Counted from the first letter of the stretch, positions 1-8,237 are shown. The stretch: DNA of 64,000 nucleotides from CBFFRJ01 sp963530515 (GCA_963530515.1 CAUSEC010000018.1:1-64000), one strand, 5' to 3'. Notes: a model not told the origin generated them from the sequence alone. Translations and numbers: made by a program.

Positions 1-27
1 CTTTAAGCCATCTTAAATGACTCTGAG

Positions 28-1440
28 GTGTCTGTTAAACCCGTGGCGATTCACTTTGCACCTCCAGCATTACCACTACGTGAAAGCGGCAACATCCATA
101 GCGGCAATAGTTTACAACTCGACTGGAGCCAAGTTTGTCCCAAGAAGGTAGAGGATGAGGTCTATATCATTGGCAACCCACCGTTTTTAGGCACAGTCGG
201 ACGAGCTGAACAGCAACGTGCCGATATGAAGTCCGTATTCAATGGATTCAAAGCATTGGGTAGTCTCGACTTTGTTGCCTGCTGGTTCTGGAAAGGTGCT
301 CATTATATCCAAAATACACGTTCAGAACTGGCATTAGTAGCAACTAATTCAATTTGCCAAGGAGAACAAGTTGCTACACTTTGGCCATCTATATTAGCTT
401 TAGGGCTTAATATCCATTTTGCATACCCGACATTCCCTTGGGCAAATAACGCTCGTGATAAAGCAGCAGTCCATGTGATCATAGTCGGGCTCTCAGCTCG
501 AGCCAAAACACGTACATTATTTCAACAAATGGGTGAGGAGTGGCATAGCAAACAGGTAAGCAATATTAGCCCCTACTTGATTGAAGGTAATAACGCCTTA
601 GTTATTCCCAGAAATAAGCCATTAGTGAAAGGTGTTCCTCCTTTATTATTCGGTAATAAACCTAATGATGGCGGCCACTTGTTGCTAAATCGTGATGAGC
701 GAGACGAATTAATCAGGAATGATCCGCAAGCAGAGAGATGGATTAAAAAGGTATTAGGAGCTGATGAATTTTTGAACGGCAAGGAGCGCTGGTGCTTGTG
801 GTTGGTAGGTATAACAAATGATGAACTGTCCACTATGCACCATGTATCTCATCGGATTCAGCTAGTAGCGGCAACACGCAGAAAAAGTCCTGATAAGGGA
901 GCTCAAAAACTTGCTGATAGACCACATCAGTTCCGGGACTTAAATAACCCCGAGAATTTTATCCTTGTACCAGCTGTTTCTACAGAACGCCGCATTTATG
1001 TGCCAATAGGAAAATTTAATTCTGATGTAATTTCTACCAATAGAAATTACATTGTTCCCGACGGGACAATGTACGAATTTGGCATCCTTTCCTCACTCGC
1101 ACATAACGATTGGATGAGATTAGTCGCCGGCCGCATGAAAAGTGACTATAGCTATTCAGCATCTGTGGTCTACAACACCTTTCCTTGGTCAAATGTGACT
1201 GATACACAGCGCAAAGAGATCGAACGACTGGCTGAAGAGGTCATTCTGACTCGTGAAGAGTTCCCGGGTCAGACCCTGGCTGAGCTTTATGACCCAGATA
1301 AGATGCCACCGGAGTTACTTGCTGCACACCAAGCGCTAGATAAAGCAGTTGACCGACTTTACCGGGAACGCCCCTTTAAAGATGCTGCCGATCGTTTAAG
1401 CTGCCTGCTGGCTCGTTATGAAGCATTGATTCAGAACTGA
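28..1440 (+). pseudogene. MmeI-like adenine DNA methyltransferase, N-terminus missing
   Basis: C-terminal half of a class I SAM-dependent N6-adenine DNA methyltransferase of the MmeI (type IIL/IIG) kind. The amino-methyltransferase motif IV, GNPPF, is at residues 48-52. The following block (TNSICQGEQ, then WANNARDKAAVHV) and the C-terminal signature (LYDPDKMPPELLAAHQALDKAV) are typical of MmeI-family proteins, including the target-recognition and spacer parts. The SAM-binding FxGxG motif and everything before it are absent. All three forward frames contain stops between positions 4 and 20, so the frame cannot simply run in from the left. The GTG at 28 has no clear ribosome site. It is either a decayed gene broken by a frameshift or deletion near position 20, or the second half of a split enzyme. 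The helicase gene follows 66 bp downstream. GC content is lower than in the core genes. Confidence 0.72.
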
Positions 1441-1506
1441 TAATACTTGCTCCAACAGTTTGAACTCGTGATGGGTTACGGCACACATGAAATTTAAGGG
1501 CTAAAA

Positions 1507-3516
1507 ATGAATAACCTATTGAATGTTGAGTATGGTCAAACAGGCCAAAGTTCCAATCTGAATCCTATGGGAATGCGTGAAATGCAGGCCCGAGCTTTTG
1601 CTGAACGGGATAGTAAGTATCTTTTAATTAAGGCACCGCCAGCCTGTGGAAAATCTCGTGCACTGATGTTTCTGGGGCTGGATAAACTGGTAAATCAGGG
1701 TTTACGTAGGGTGATTGCTGCTGTTCCGGAAAAGTCTATCGGTGGCTCGTTTCAGGACACCAAACTCACCGAACACGGCTTCTTTGCAGACTGGATAGTT
1801 AAACCTGAAAACAACCTGTGCGTTGATGGTGGTGATGCTGGTAAGGTCAATGCTTTTCGTCGTTTTATGACGGGCGACGACAAGATTCTGGTATGTACCC
1901 ACGCCACCTTACGCTTTGCTTTTGAAAAATTATCAGTGACCGACTTCGATAATTGCCTGGTAGCAATTGATGAATTTCACCACGTCTCTGCTGATGGTGA
2001 TAACCGCTTGGGCGGCCTTATCGACGACCTGATGAAAAAATCAAGTGCACATATCGTTGCCATGACGGGTTCCTACTTTCGTGGGGATACAGTACCGATT
2101 CTGTTATCTGAAGACGAAGCATTATTTACTAAGGTGACCTACACCTACTACGAGCAGCTTAATGGATATCAATATCTGAAATCCCTAGGTATTGGCTATC
2201 ATTTTTATCAAGGCCAGTATATTGATGCCTTACCCTCAGTTCTGGACGCCAGTAAGAAAACCATTATTCATATTCCTAACGTTAACTCCGGTGAATCAAC
2301 TAAGGACAAGCATGGGGAAGTAGATGCCATCCTGGATGTCCTGGGGAGTGTGTTAAAACGCGATACAGTTACGGGTATTTACCATATAGAGGGAAAAGAT
2401 GGTCGTTTGCTTAAGCTGGCAAATCTGGTGGATGACAATCCCATTGAAAGACCCAAAGTGCAGACCTACCTAAGGAATATCAAAACTGCTGATGACATTG
2501 ACATTATCATCGCACTGGGTATGGCTAAAGAAGGTTTTGACTGGCCTTACTGCGAACATGTTTTGACAATCGGTTACCGCAGCTCGTTGACAGAGATTGT
2601 GCAGATCATTGGCCGTGCCACACGTGATTGTGTTGGCAAAGAGCATGCTCAGTTCACCAATCTGATTGCTCAACCCGATGCCCAGGATGATGATGTGAAG
2701 TCATCGGTAAATAATATGCTAAAGGCAATTACGACCTCGTTACTGATGGAGCAGATTCTAGCTCCCAGTATCCAGTTCAAACCTCGCTCGCAATGGGATG
2801 GGCAAACGCTGCCGCCTAATACTTTATTAGTCGATGATACAACCAGCTCACCGGTCTCTCAGAAGGTACTCGACATCCTCAATGGCGACAAAAACGAGAT
2901 TATGGCCACTTTAATGGCCAATGAACAAACGGTCAAAGAAGCAATCAGTGAAACCACACCTCCTGAAACTATCACCCAGGTGGCTTTGCCTGCAGTGATT
3001 CAGACTCTTTACCCTGACCTGACGGAAGAAGAACAGGAACAAATAAGACAAGGTATCCTGCAAAGCATGCTGATCACTCAACAAGGTGGATTGTTCGAAG
3101 GTAAAGACCTGCCACCGGATGCTGTAATTGACATGGGGGGGGGGACTGAAGGGGAATCCAGCTCAAGTGTCGTGGGAAAACAGTTCCTTAAAATAGGGGA
3201 AAAATTCCTTTGCATCGACAGCCTTGATATAGACCTGATTGATTCAGTTAATCCATTTCATGGCGCTTACGAGATCCTCTCCAAATCGGTTACTGCACCT
3301 ATGCTTAAGACAATTCAGGAGGCTGTAAGTGCCAGTAAAGCACAGGTTTCTGAAGAGGAAGCGGTTATCCTTTGGCCTAAGATTAAGCAATTCAAAAAAG
3401 AGCAAGGGCATGAGCCATCATTAAACTCAAGTGACCCCATTGAAGTGCGATATGCAGAAGCTTTAGCGTTTATACGTAAGATGAAACAGCAGCAGATGGC
3501 AACTCAGGGGCAGTAA
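1507..3516 (+). CDS. DEAD/DEAH-box superfamily 2 helicase of the island cassette
   Basis: 669-residue ATP-dependent DNA helicase or translocase. Walker A is APPACGKSR at about residues 43-51, the Walker B/DEAH motif is DEFHH at about 154-158, and motif VI is QIIGRATRD at about 364-372. The C-terminal 250 residues have no motif I recognise. AAGGG lies 7 bases before the ATG. The next gene starts one base after the stop, so helicase and nuclease are surely one transcript. Helicases of this type supply translocation in restriction systems whose methyltransferase and nuclease are separate proteins, which fits the neighbours. Oddity: ten consecutive G at 3135-3144, encoding a Gly run near residue 543; any slip would truncate the last fifth of the protein. 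The frame is intact at the present length. The exact system type is not known to me. Confidence 0.85.
   Translation: MNNLLNVEYGQTGQSSNLNPMGMREMQARAFAERDSKYLLIKAPPACGKSRALMFLGLDKLVNQGLRRVIAAVPEKSIGGSFQDTKLTEHGFFADWIVKPENNLCVDGGDAGKVNAFRRFMTGDDKILVCTHATLRFAFEKLSVTDFDNCLVAIDEFHHVSADGDNRLGGLIDDLMKKSSAHIVAMTGSYFRGDTVPILLSEDEALFTKVTYTYYEQLNGYQYLKSLGIGYHFYQGQYIDALPSVLDASKKTIIHIPNVNSGESTKDKHGEVDAILDVLGSVLKRDTVTGIYHIEGKDGRLLKLANLVDDNPIERPKVQTYLRNIKTADDIDIIIALGMAKEGFDWPYCEHVLTIGYRSSLTEIVQIIGRATRDCVGKEHAQFTNLIAQPDAQDDDVKSSVNNMLKAITTSLLMEQILAPSIQFKPRSQWDGQTLPPNTLLVDDTTSSPVSQKVLDILNGDKNEIMATLMANEQTVKEAISETTPPETITQVALPAVIQTLYPDLTEEEQEQIRQGILQSMLITQQGGLFEGKDLPPDAVIDMGGGTEGESSSSVVGKQFLKIGEKFLCIDSLDIDLIDSVNPFHGAYEILSKSVTAPMLKTIQEAVSASKAQVSEEEAVILWPKIKQFKKEQGHEPSLNSSDPIEVRYAEALAFIRKMKQQQMATQGQ
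3135..3144 (+). repeat. G10 homopolymer inside the helicase gene
   Basis: Ten consecutive guanines, the last base of an ATG codon followed by three GGG codons. A gain or loss of one base would shift the frame and end the helicase early, after the motor domains. Tracts of this length are classical slipped-strand contingency loci in phase-variable restriction systems; that this one varies is inference. Confidence 0.9.
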
Positions 3517-3517
3517 G

Positions 3518-4822
3518 ATGATCCGTTTATCGACCAATCACCTGTCCAGCAAGTCGACATTGAATGACATCCTTTCTGAGGATGATGAGTTCGATCTGCT
3601 TGATGTGCAACCGTTAAAGCCCAAATCGGGTCCGGTTAATCTGCATGGTAGCCAGTTCTCAGAAATCGTCGCTTACTACGAACGGTATGGGCGGCTACCA
3701 ACTGAAGACAGCACAGCATCTCTTGATGAAAAACGCTTCGCAAGACGTTTACGTAGTATCAAAGAAAATCCTGACTTATGTGCACAATTAAAATCCATGG
3801 ATTTCTATGATTTACTGGAGTCTAACAGACCCGGATATATACAAACCAACGTATCTGCAGAACCTGAACCAACCGTTTACGTCAACAAATCTGAGCTTGT
3901 TACCTCGCTGGAAGATATCTTTGCAGACGACGACGACGATTTACTTAATTTCGAAGAACCTGACATCTTTAGCATGAAGCACGTTTCTGCTGACAAAAAA
4001 GAACAACCTGATGAAATTGCCCAGCGTCAACCCTGCCCCGATTTTGAACGGTTCGAGCCTCTTTTTCATAAACTTCGTATAGGCTTAAAAGATGGCATTT
4101 TTAGCCTGGAACGTTTTACGCACAAATTGAAAATTGTCGAAGGTGACTTTTTTGTTCTTAACGGTGTGGCTGGATACGTTCATAGTGCTGGCGAGCGCCT
4201 AAGTGAATACAGCAGTTATAATGCCCGCTTACACCTAGTGTTTGAGAACGGCACCGAAATGAATATGCTCTATCAATCATTAACCCATGGTTTAGTAAGA
4301 GATAAGGAAGGGCGTAAAGTACAACTCAATGGCCAGAAATTGCTTCCATCTGATAAATCAATTCCATCGGGCTTGGTATATGTGCTTGCGACTAAGAGTA
4401 ATGATCCTGTGCTCTCACCTTATAAACCCAATCTGTACAAAATCGGCTTTACCGAAACAACAGTAGAACAGCGAATCAAAAATGCGGAGAAAGACCGTAC
4501 TTTTCTTTTGGCACCAGTCAGAATTGTCGCCACCAGCCAATGTTTTAATTTAAATGCACAGAAGCTTGAAGCTCTGGTACATGGTTTCCTTGCTGCCCGT
4601 CGCCTAAATATTACGCTAAAAAGCCATAATGGACAGATTTACACACCTAAAGAATGGTTCAACGTCCCCTTCGCCACAGTACAGGCAGTTATCCAGCATA
4701 TTGTAGATGGAACCATTGCTCAGTATCGTCTTGATAACACTACAGGGAAGGTCGTGGCGAAGCATCAAGAGGGTTTTCCGAAACCGCCGAATGCTGGATG
4801 TATTGATGGTGGTACAAAATAG
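3518..4822 (+). CDS. GIY-YIG (T5orf172-type) nuclease of the island cassette
   Basis: 434 residues. The last third is a GIY-YIG endonuclease domain of the T5orf172/MUG113 type: GLVYVL (GIY position) at about residues 284-289, YKIGFT (YIG position) near 306-311, the catalytic Arg in VEQRIKNA near 318, and the metal-binding Glu in KLEALVHGFL near 350. The first 200 residues are acidic and low in complexity (DEDDEFDLLD, DDDDDLLNFEEPD) and may be a regulatory or protein-contact region. The start is one base after the helicase stop, with AGGGG in front. With the methyltransferase and helicase this gives a full set of restriction activities: modify, translocate, cut. The stop lies about 70 bp from the tRNA attachment core, so this is the last gene of the island. 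Partner assignment is inferred from co-orientation and spacing. Confidence 0.8.
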   Translation: MIRLSTNHLSSKSTLNDILSEDDEFDLLDVQPLKPKSGPVNLHGSQFSEIVAYYERYGRLPTEDSTASLDEKRFARRLRSIKENPDLCAQLKSMDFYDLLESNRPGYIQTNVSAEPEPTVYVNKSELVTSLEDIFADDDDDLLNFEEPDIFSMKHVSADKKEQPDEIAQRQPCPDFERFEPLFHKLRIGLKDGIFSLERFTHKLKIVEGDFFVLNGVAGYVHSAGERLSEYSSYNARLHLVFENGTEMNMLYQSLTHGLVRDKEGRKVQLNGQKLLPSDKSIPSGLVYVLATKSNDPVLSPYKPNLYKIGFTETTVEQRIKNAEKDRTFLLAPVRIVATSQCFNLNAQKLEALVHGFLAARRLNITLKSHNGQIYTPKEWFNVPFATVQAVIQHIVDGTIAQYRLDNTTGKVVAKHQEGFPKPPNAGCIDGGTK

Positions 4823-4910
4823 TGGTACATTCGGAATCGAAGCGTAAAGGTAACTTACTGTTATTCGGTGATTTCGTGGCTATAGAAACGAATCCTTGGT
4901 TCGATTCCGA
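4815..4910 (+). repeat. Island-end repeat, copy A
   Basis: This stretch, covering the end of the nuclease gene and the start of the tRNA-Phe core, recurs without gaps at 6264-6359 with roughly 85% identity. It holds the attachment-site arm plus the first part of the tRNA core. Confidence 0.85.
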
Positions 4911-4922
4911 GTCCGGGCACCA
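4893..4922 (+). other. attR: duplicated 3' end of tRNA-Phe
   Basis: Thirty bases match the 3' end of enterobacterial tRNA-Phe, from the end of the anticodon arm through the T-arm and acceptor stem to CCA. The 5' part of the tRNA is absent here, so this is not a tRNA gene but the copy left by site-specific integration. The intact tRNA and the integrase should lie to the left of the window. In E. coli, pheV lies near the hyb region, which agrees with the context. The tRNA terminator follows. Confidence 0.93.
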
Positions 4923-4934
4923 CTCATTTATAAC

Positions 4935-4956
4935 CCTCGCTTCGGCGGGGTTTTTT
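4935..4956 (+). terminator. Terminator of the tRNA-Phe locus
   Basis: CCTCGC-TTCG-GCGGGG stem-loop followed by six T. It sits 12 bases after the CCA end and is probably the original terminator of the tRNA gene, still in place after integration. Confidence 0.8.
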
Positions 4957-5428
4957 GCTTTCTGAGTCAACAAATTATTGGTTTATCAGTAGTTACCGCC
5001 CTTATCTCTCCTCCGGCAGCCAGAAACCATCAAAACACGTTATGTACGGCAATATGATTATGGCCTGAGCGCCGATAACGGGCAGTTGAGAGAATGTCTG
5101 CGTAAAGCTGAGCGGGCAGGCGAAGCTGATTTCCTGCTCGTCATCTAAATGCCCTAATATAAAAAGTGTAAAACAGCAGCCATATCAGCATGGGGATTTG
5201 AGCAGCAGCTCAACGATCCTGCCCTTCTTCCTTCCAAAAGTTCCTTTCTCTTCAGAGGCCACCAGACGCCTTCAGGGACGCTCTCCTTCTCCCGGCACCA
5301 GAGTCGCTCGCTGGTTCCGTAGAGATCGTCTGGATGCTATGATTAGTGCGAGTTTGATAGTGTACGCAATATAGTCTGCTGAAAGAAATAAAACCCGAAA
5401 GTTCGGACCTTTTATAATCAATATCCAG
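4957..5428. other. Gene-poor decayed stretch between attR and the hcp scar
   Basis: No intact gene. On the plus strand a frame open to a TAA at 5146-5148 encodes a tail containing TRYVRQYDYGLSADNGQLR, protein-like in composition but lacking a start; I do not recognise it. The rest (5150-5428) shows no coding signal on either strand. It is consistent with debris left when neighbouring islands or T6SS genes were lost. Confidence 0.5.
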
Positions 5429-5613
5429 CTACGCGGTGGATCGCTCGTTCCAGCCATCTTTAAAGAGGATGTTCCCATCTGTATATTTCCACTGGATTGT
5501 TTCATAACGAAGCTTGAGCGTAACCCCTTTACAGATAACCCGAGCACTATGGAACCACCGACAATCGGAGACCCATTTTCATCGGTGAGCCACAAATAAG
5601 CTGGATTTGACAT
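5429..5613 (-). pseudogene. hcp (T6SS tube protein) scar, internal deletion
   Basis: The first 22 residues (start MSNPAYLWLTDENGSP) are those of Hcp, the ring protein forming the T6SS inner tube. After SIV the frame no longer resembles Hcp, but a second frame reads LRYETIQWKYTDGNILF... to a stop at 5429, which looks like an Hcp C-terminal strand. The middle of about 100 residues is gone and the two ends are out of frame. A longer nonsense frame continues to 5272. No function is expected. The N-terminal identification is clear; the C-terminal one is by pattern only. Confidence 0.65.
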
Positions 5614-5622
5614 ACGATTTCC

Positions 5623-5862
5623 CTAGTTTATATTTTTACCCTTTTTACGATACTCGTCTAAACGATCGACGAACTTTGATATGACATAGGCTGCAATGAG
5701 CCATAAAGCCATATAGACAAATTTCATGGGCCAAAAAACAGGCAACATGATGCAAACAATAACACCACCGACAAAAATAACCGATTGGGCGATATCCCAG
5801 ATATTTACGATGGCAAACAGCAGCATGTCCAACAAGCTGCGTGAAACTTTATTGAAGGACAT
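5623..5862 (-). CDS. Small two-helix membrane protein, possible effector-immunity protein
   Basis: 79 residues, starting at the ATG with GGAGAG 8 bases before it. It has two hydrophobic segments (about residues 14-46, probably one or two passes, and 48-67) and a positively charged tail (YRKKGKNIN). No family recognised. Its start overlaps the end of the broken frame at 5849-6151, and the hcp scar follows 9 bp downstream. In T6SS loci, a toxin gene directly followed by a small membrane protein is often an effector-immunity pair, with inner-membrane immunity proteins guarding against pore-forming toxins. That role is inference. It is the only intact gene in this part of the decay zone. Confidence 0.5.
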   Translation of the reverse strand: MSFNKVSRSLLDMLLFAIVNIWDIAQSVIFVGGVIVCIMLPVFWPMKFVYMALWLIAAYVISKFVDRLDEYRKKGKNIN

Positions 5863-6151
5863 ATAATTTCTCTCCAATAATATTTATTATTTTGTCAAAT
5901 TCGGGTTGTCCGTGGGTAGCGGCAATATGGATCGCATCCACGAATGGCTTTACCGCAGGCTCTATGAGAAAAATATATCAGGTCATAATCATATGGACGC
6001 AGTATCTCGTAACTTCAGGAGCTTCGTGGGCAAGATATCCAAGGTCGAGAGGCACAGTTAAAGCACCATTTATCAGACCCTTTATGGTGTCTGGCGATAA
6101 AATAATGTCCGCAATTCTGTCAGCTATATTTTCAACTTTCCCGGCTTCCAT
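5849..6151 (-). pseudogene. Broken T6SS-associated protein (effector-like), frameshifted
   Basis: A first frame starts at 6151 after GGGAGAG and encodes MEAGKVENIADRIADIIL and about 40 more residues before a TGA at 5978. The reading then continues in another frame (IFLIEPAVKPFVDAIHIAAT...) to a TAA at 5849-5851, which overlaps the start of the small membrane protein gene. Both parts look like one original protein with a frameshift or small deletion near 5975. I do not recognise the family. Position just before a putative immunity gene and hcp suggests a T6SS cargo protein. Confidence 0.4.
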
Positions 6152-6263
6152 CATCCCTCTCCCATATTTTCAATCGCGCTCTTAACACCATGGTAATAAC
6201 CCTTTGTCGTACAGGTGCAATAACAAGAAATTCAATACTACACATCAGCCCCCCTTTTTAGGC

Positions 6264-6359
6264 ACAAAACAGTAGTTCATTCGGAACCGAAGCGTATAGA
6301 TAACTTACTGTTACTCCTTGATTTCATGGCTATGGCAACGAATCCTTGTTTCGATTATT
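6264..6359 (+). repeat. Island-end repeat, copy B, with decayed tRNA-Phe core
   Basis: Second copy of the sequence at 4815-4910, offset by 1449 bp, roughly 85% identical and gapless. Its last part reads AATCCTTGTTTCGATTATTC where copy A has the tRNA-Phe core, and the tRNA similarity stops there. It looks like the end of a second, related island or a decayed attachment site. Confidence 0.8.
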
Positions 6360-7008
6360 CGCCGCTTAAAACAACCGCCTTTGCCGCTTGCTCTTTTATG
6401 AGCGCATAGCGATTCAGCAATTGATTCAGATAGATATCTGTTTGCAATGTCTGCGCAGGCCCCGTTCCGGTCTGGCTTAATTGATACAAACGCTCTTCAA
6501 CCGGCAGGGTTCGCCCAAAATTTTGCGTTATCGTAAACACCATAGACTTCAGTTCTGAGCCCGTCAGATATTTGCCTTTCCGCTCATCAAGCGCGTTCAG
6601 TTGTTGGGTGAGTGCCTGCAGTCCATCCATACCCTGATGCCAGCCGGAGAGGGATTCTACTGGCAGCGCATTCCCTCTGATTGACTGCTGCCAGAGTGCT
6701 TTCAGCTTCTCTGCTTCTTCAGGCGCGGCGCTGGCGGCGAGGGCAAAGCCATATTCCTGCCGCCACAATGGCGAAAGCTGTTCAAGTGCCGTAAACGACG
6801 CTTCATTTGCAACCACCGGAACAAGGCCTGGCGGCGTCGGTTCGATGTTCTGCCAGAGCCAGAGCCCCATCGCCCCGAGTGCCAGCATCGTGCACATTCC
6901 GGCTGCGAAAGGTTTCCATTTTTTTACCGGTATCGGCATGGCTGCCAGGACGTCCACCTTCACCTGCGGCTCGGACTGAGGCACAAACACCCAGGTCGCG
7001 GGCATCGG
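6355..7008 (-). pseudogene. vasL-like T6SS gene, 3' fragment
   Basis: About 215 residues matching the C-terminal part of VasL, the ImpA/TssA-related T6SS protein that caps the sheath in Enterobacterales. It begins at ATWVFVPQSEPQVKV, has one transmembrane helix (GMCTMLALGAMGLWLW) and then a helical domain with conserved Trp positions (SPLWRQEYGFALA, LKALWQQSIRG). The frame extends back to an ATG at 7101, but those codons are the tssJ region read out of frame. The gene has lost its N-terminal part through a deletion joining it to tssJ near 7005-7010. No function is expected. Confidence 0.65.
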
Positions 7009-7180
7009 TGTTAAGCGCTTCACGGGCCGTGAAATCCAGATGCAGCACCTTGATCTTCTTGTGAAAAATAACGGTATAAGCCGATTTCGTGCTATCGGCA
7101 ATACTTTGTGTCAGGCCACAGCCCGTCAGGCTGAATGGCAGCAGGAAGCACGCGGATTTAATTAAACTTGTACGTAACAC
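7005..7180 (-). pseudogene. tssJ (T6SS outer-membrane lipoprotein), 5' fragment
   Basis: Starts at a GTG with AAGGAAA 5 bases before it. It encodes a lipoprotein signal (LPFSLTGCG, lipobox Cys) followed by the TssJ start (KKIKVLHLDFTAREALN). TssJ anchors the T6SS membrane complex in the outer membrane. After about 60 residues the sequence jumps, out of frame, into vasL, so this is a fusion scar. The start codon overlaps the end of the preceding gene fragment, as in an intact T6SS operon. Confidence 0.65.
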
Positions 7181-7380
7181 GTTGGTTTCCTTGTTGTAAT
7201 ATTGCGGGCTCCAGCCCCGTGTAATAGCCCAACTCCGTCGTAAAGGTCTTCGGGATATCGTCCCCGGGGCCACCCTCCTCTGCCCCCAGCACGCCGTTCA
7301 TGCCGAGCCACAAAGGCCCTTCGCCCAGCGGAGGCACGGCAAGCAGCCGGGTTGAGGTGGTCAGGGTGATTTTTGCCTTA
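7158..7380 (-). pseudogene. T6SS baseplate gene 3' fragment, probably tssG
   Basis: An open frame reads IKAKITLTTSTRLLAVPP... through LGYYTGLEPAILQQGN to a TAA at 7158-7160, overlapping the tssJ start. I do not recognise it by sequence. The usual order tssF-tssG-tssJ and its place between tssF and tssJ fragments make the 3' end of tssG the likeliest identity. It is joined out of frame to the tssF fragment at about 7380. Confidence 0.35.
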
Positions 7381-7626
7381 ATGCGGCCATAACAGGCTGA
7401 CCAGCCCTTCGGTCAGCTCCGGCAGGTCATCATCCAGCTTTTCGCGCAGGCGGCCCATCAGAAAGGCAAAGCCTTCGAACAGACGCTCCACATACGGGTC
7501 GCGCGCACCCGCTTTATCGAGATTGAGCATTGCCGCCTGCTCGGGGTGAGCGCGAGCGAACTCCTCGCCTGCTTCCAGCAGGTAGCGCATTTCAGCGTCG
7601 TAATAACGCAGGGTTAAGTCGTCCAT
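7378..7626 (-). pseudogene. tssF (T6SS baseplate), 5' fragment
   Basis: 82 codons starting MDDLTLRYYDAEMRYLLEAG and ending LVSLLWPH before a stop. This is the N-terminus of TssF/VasA, the baseplate wedge protein of about 600 residues. The remainder is deleted; the next bases belong to another gene in a different frame. Upstream, the IS3-family remnant ends at about 7690. Confidence 0.75.
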
Positions 7627-7689
7627 AGTAGTTTCTGTTTAGTTAATTGCTGCGTGTTAAACACTGAAGCAGACTCCGGGAGTCTGGTA

Positions 7690-8237
7690 CGGGTATCCAT
7701 CCGTATTTTCAGCGGATATCCGCGGTTTGCCACGATCCTGTCCAGCATTCTTACGACCCGCTGCGCCGGGATATTCAGGTCAATTTCGATCGCCAGTGTT
7801 TCGCGGTTAAAATCATCCACCACGTTGAAGGTCCGGAAGCATCTGCCGCACACCAGCGCATCATGCATAAAATCGATGGACCAGATCTGGTTCATCGCCT
7901 CTGGCGTCACCAGCGGAGCCGGATTACGCACTGGCAGTGTGCTGTTTTCCCTTACGGCGAAAATTCAGTTTCAGCAGGCAGTAAATACGGTGAACTCTTT
8001 TATGGTTCCATGTATTGCCCTAACTGCGCAGCACCTGAAAAAGCTTTTTAAATCCGTATCGCGGATAGCGTTCAGCCGCCACGGTCAGCGCCATAATCAC
8101 CGGCTCATCACGTCGAGTATCCGGCTGATAACGAAATACCGTCCTTCTCAGCGACAATGTCCTTCATGCCTGGCGTAAGCTCATGGCAAATTGCGCGGTC
8201 AGATAGCTGACCAGCTCACGTTTGATCGCTGGTTTTA
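7690..8237 (-). pseudogene. IS3-family transposase orfB, frameshifted and truncated
   Basis: From 8237 the frame encodes an IS3 orfB N-terminal part (LVSYLTAQFAMSLRQA, then a stop, then LSLRRTVFRYQ and RIYCLLKLNFRRKGKQ). After a frameshift at about 7935 it continues with the catalytic core: VRNPAPLVTPEAMNQIWSID (first Asp), CFRTFNVVDDFNRETLAIEI, and KIRMD. The DDE Glu and the C-terminus are missing. No active transposase can be made. Confidence 0.75.

Noticed and set aside
4863..4922. A complete tRNA gene at the tRNA-Phe match
   Set aside because: Only the 3' 30 bases match; there is no D-arm or anticodon, so it is an attachment-site copy.
5272..5428. Extension of the hcp N-terminal frame to 113 codons
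   Set aside because: After residue 22 the frame no longer resembles Hcp and is best explained as out-of-frame reading past a deletion.
5892..6185. Plus-strand frame of 97 codons
   Set aside because: The minus strand encodes the recognisable broken T6SS-associated protein here; the plus frame has no features.
6803..7273. 156-codon minus-strand frame across the tssJ region
   Set aside because: Only the stretch from the GTG at 7180 to about 7005 is TssJ; the rest is chance reading across the joints.
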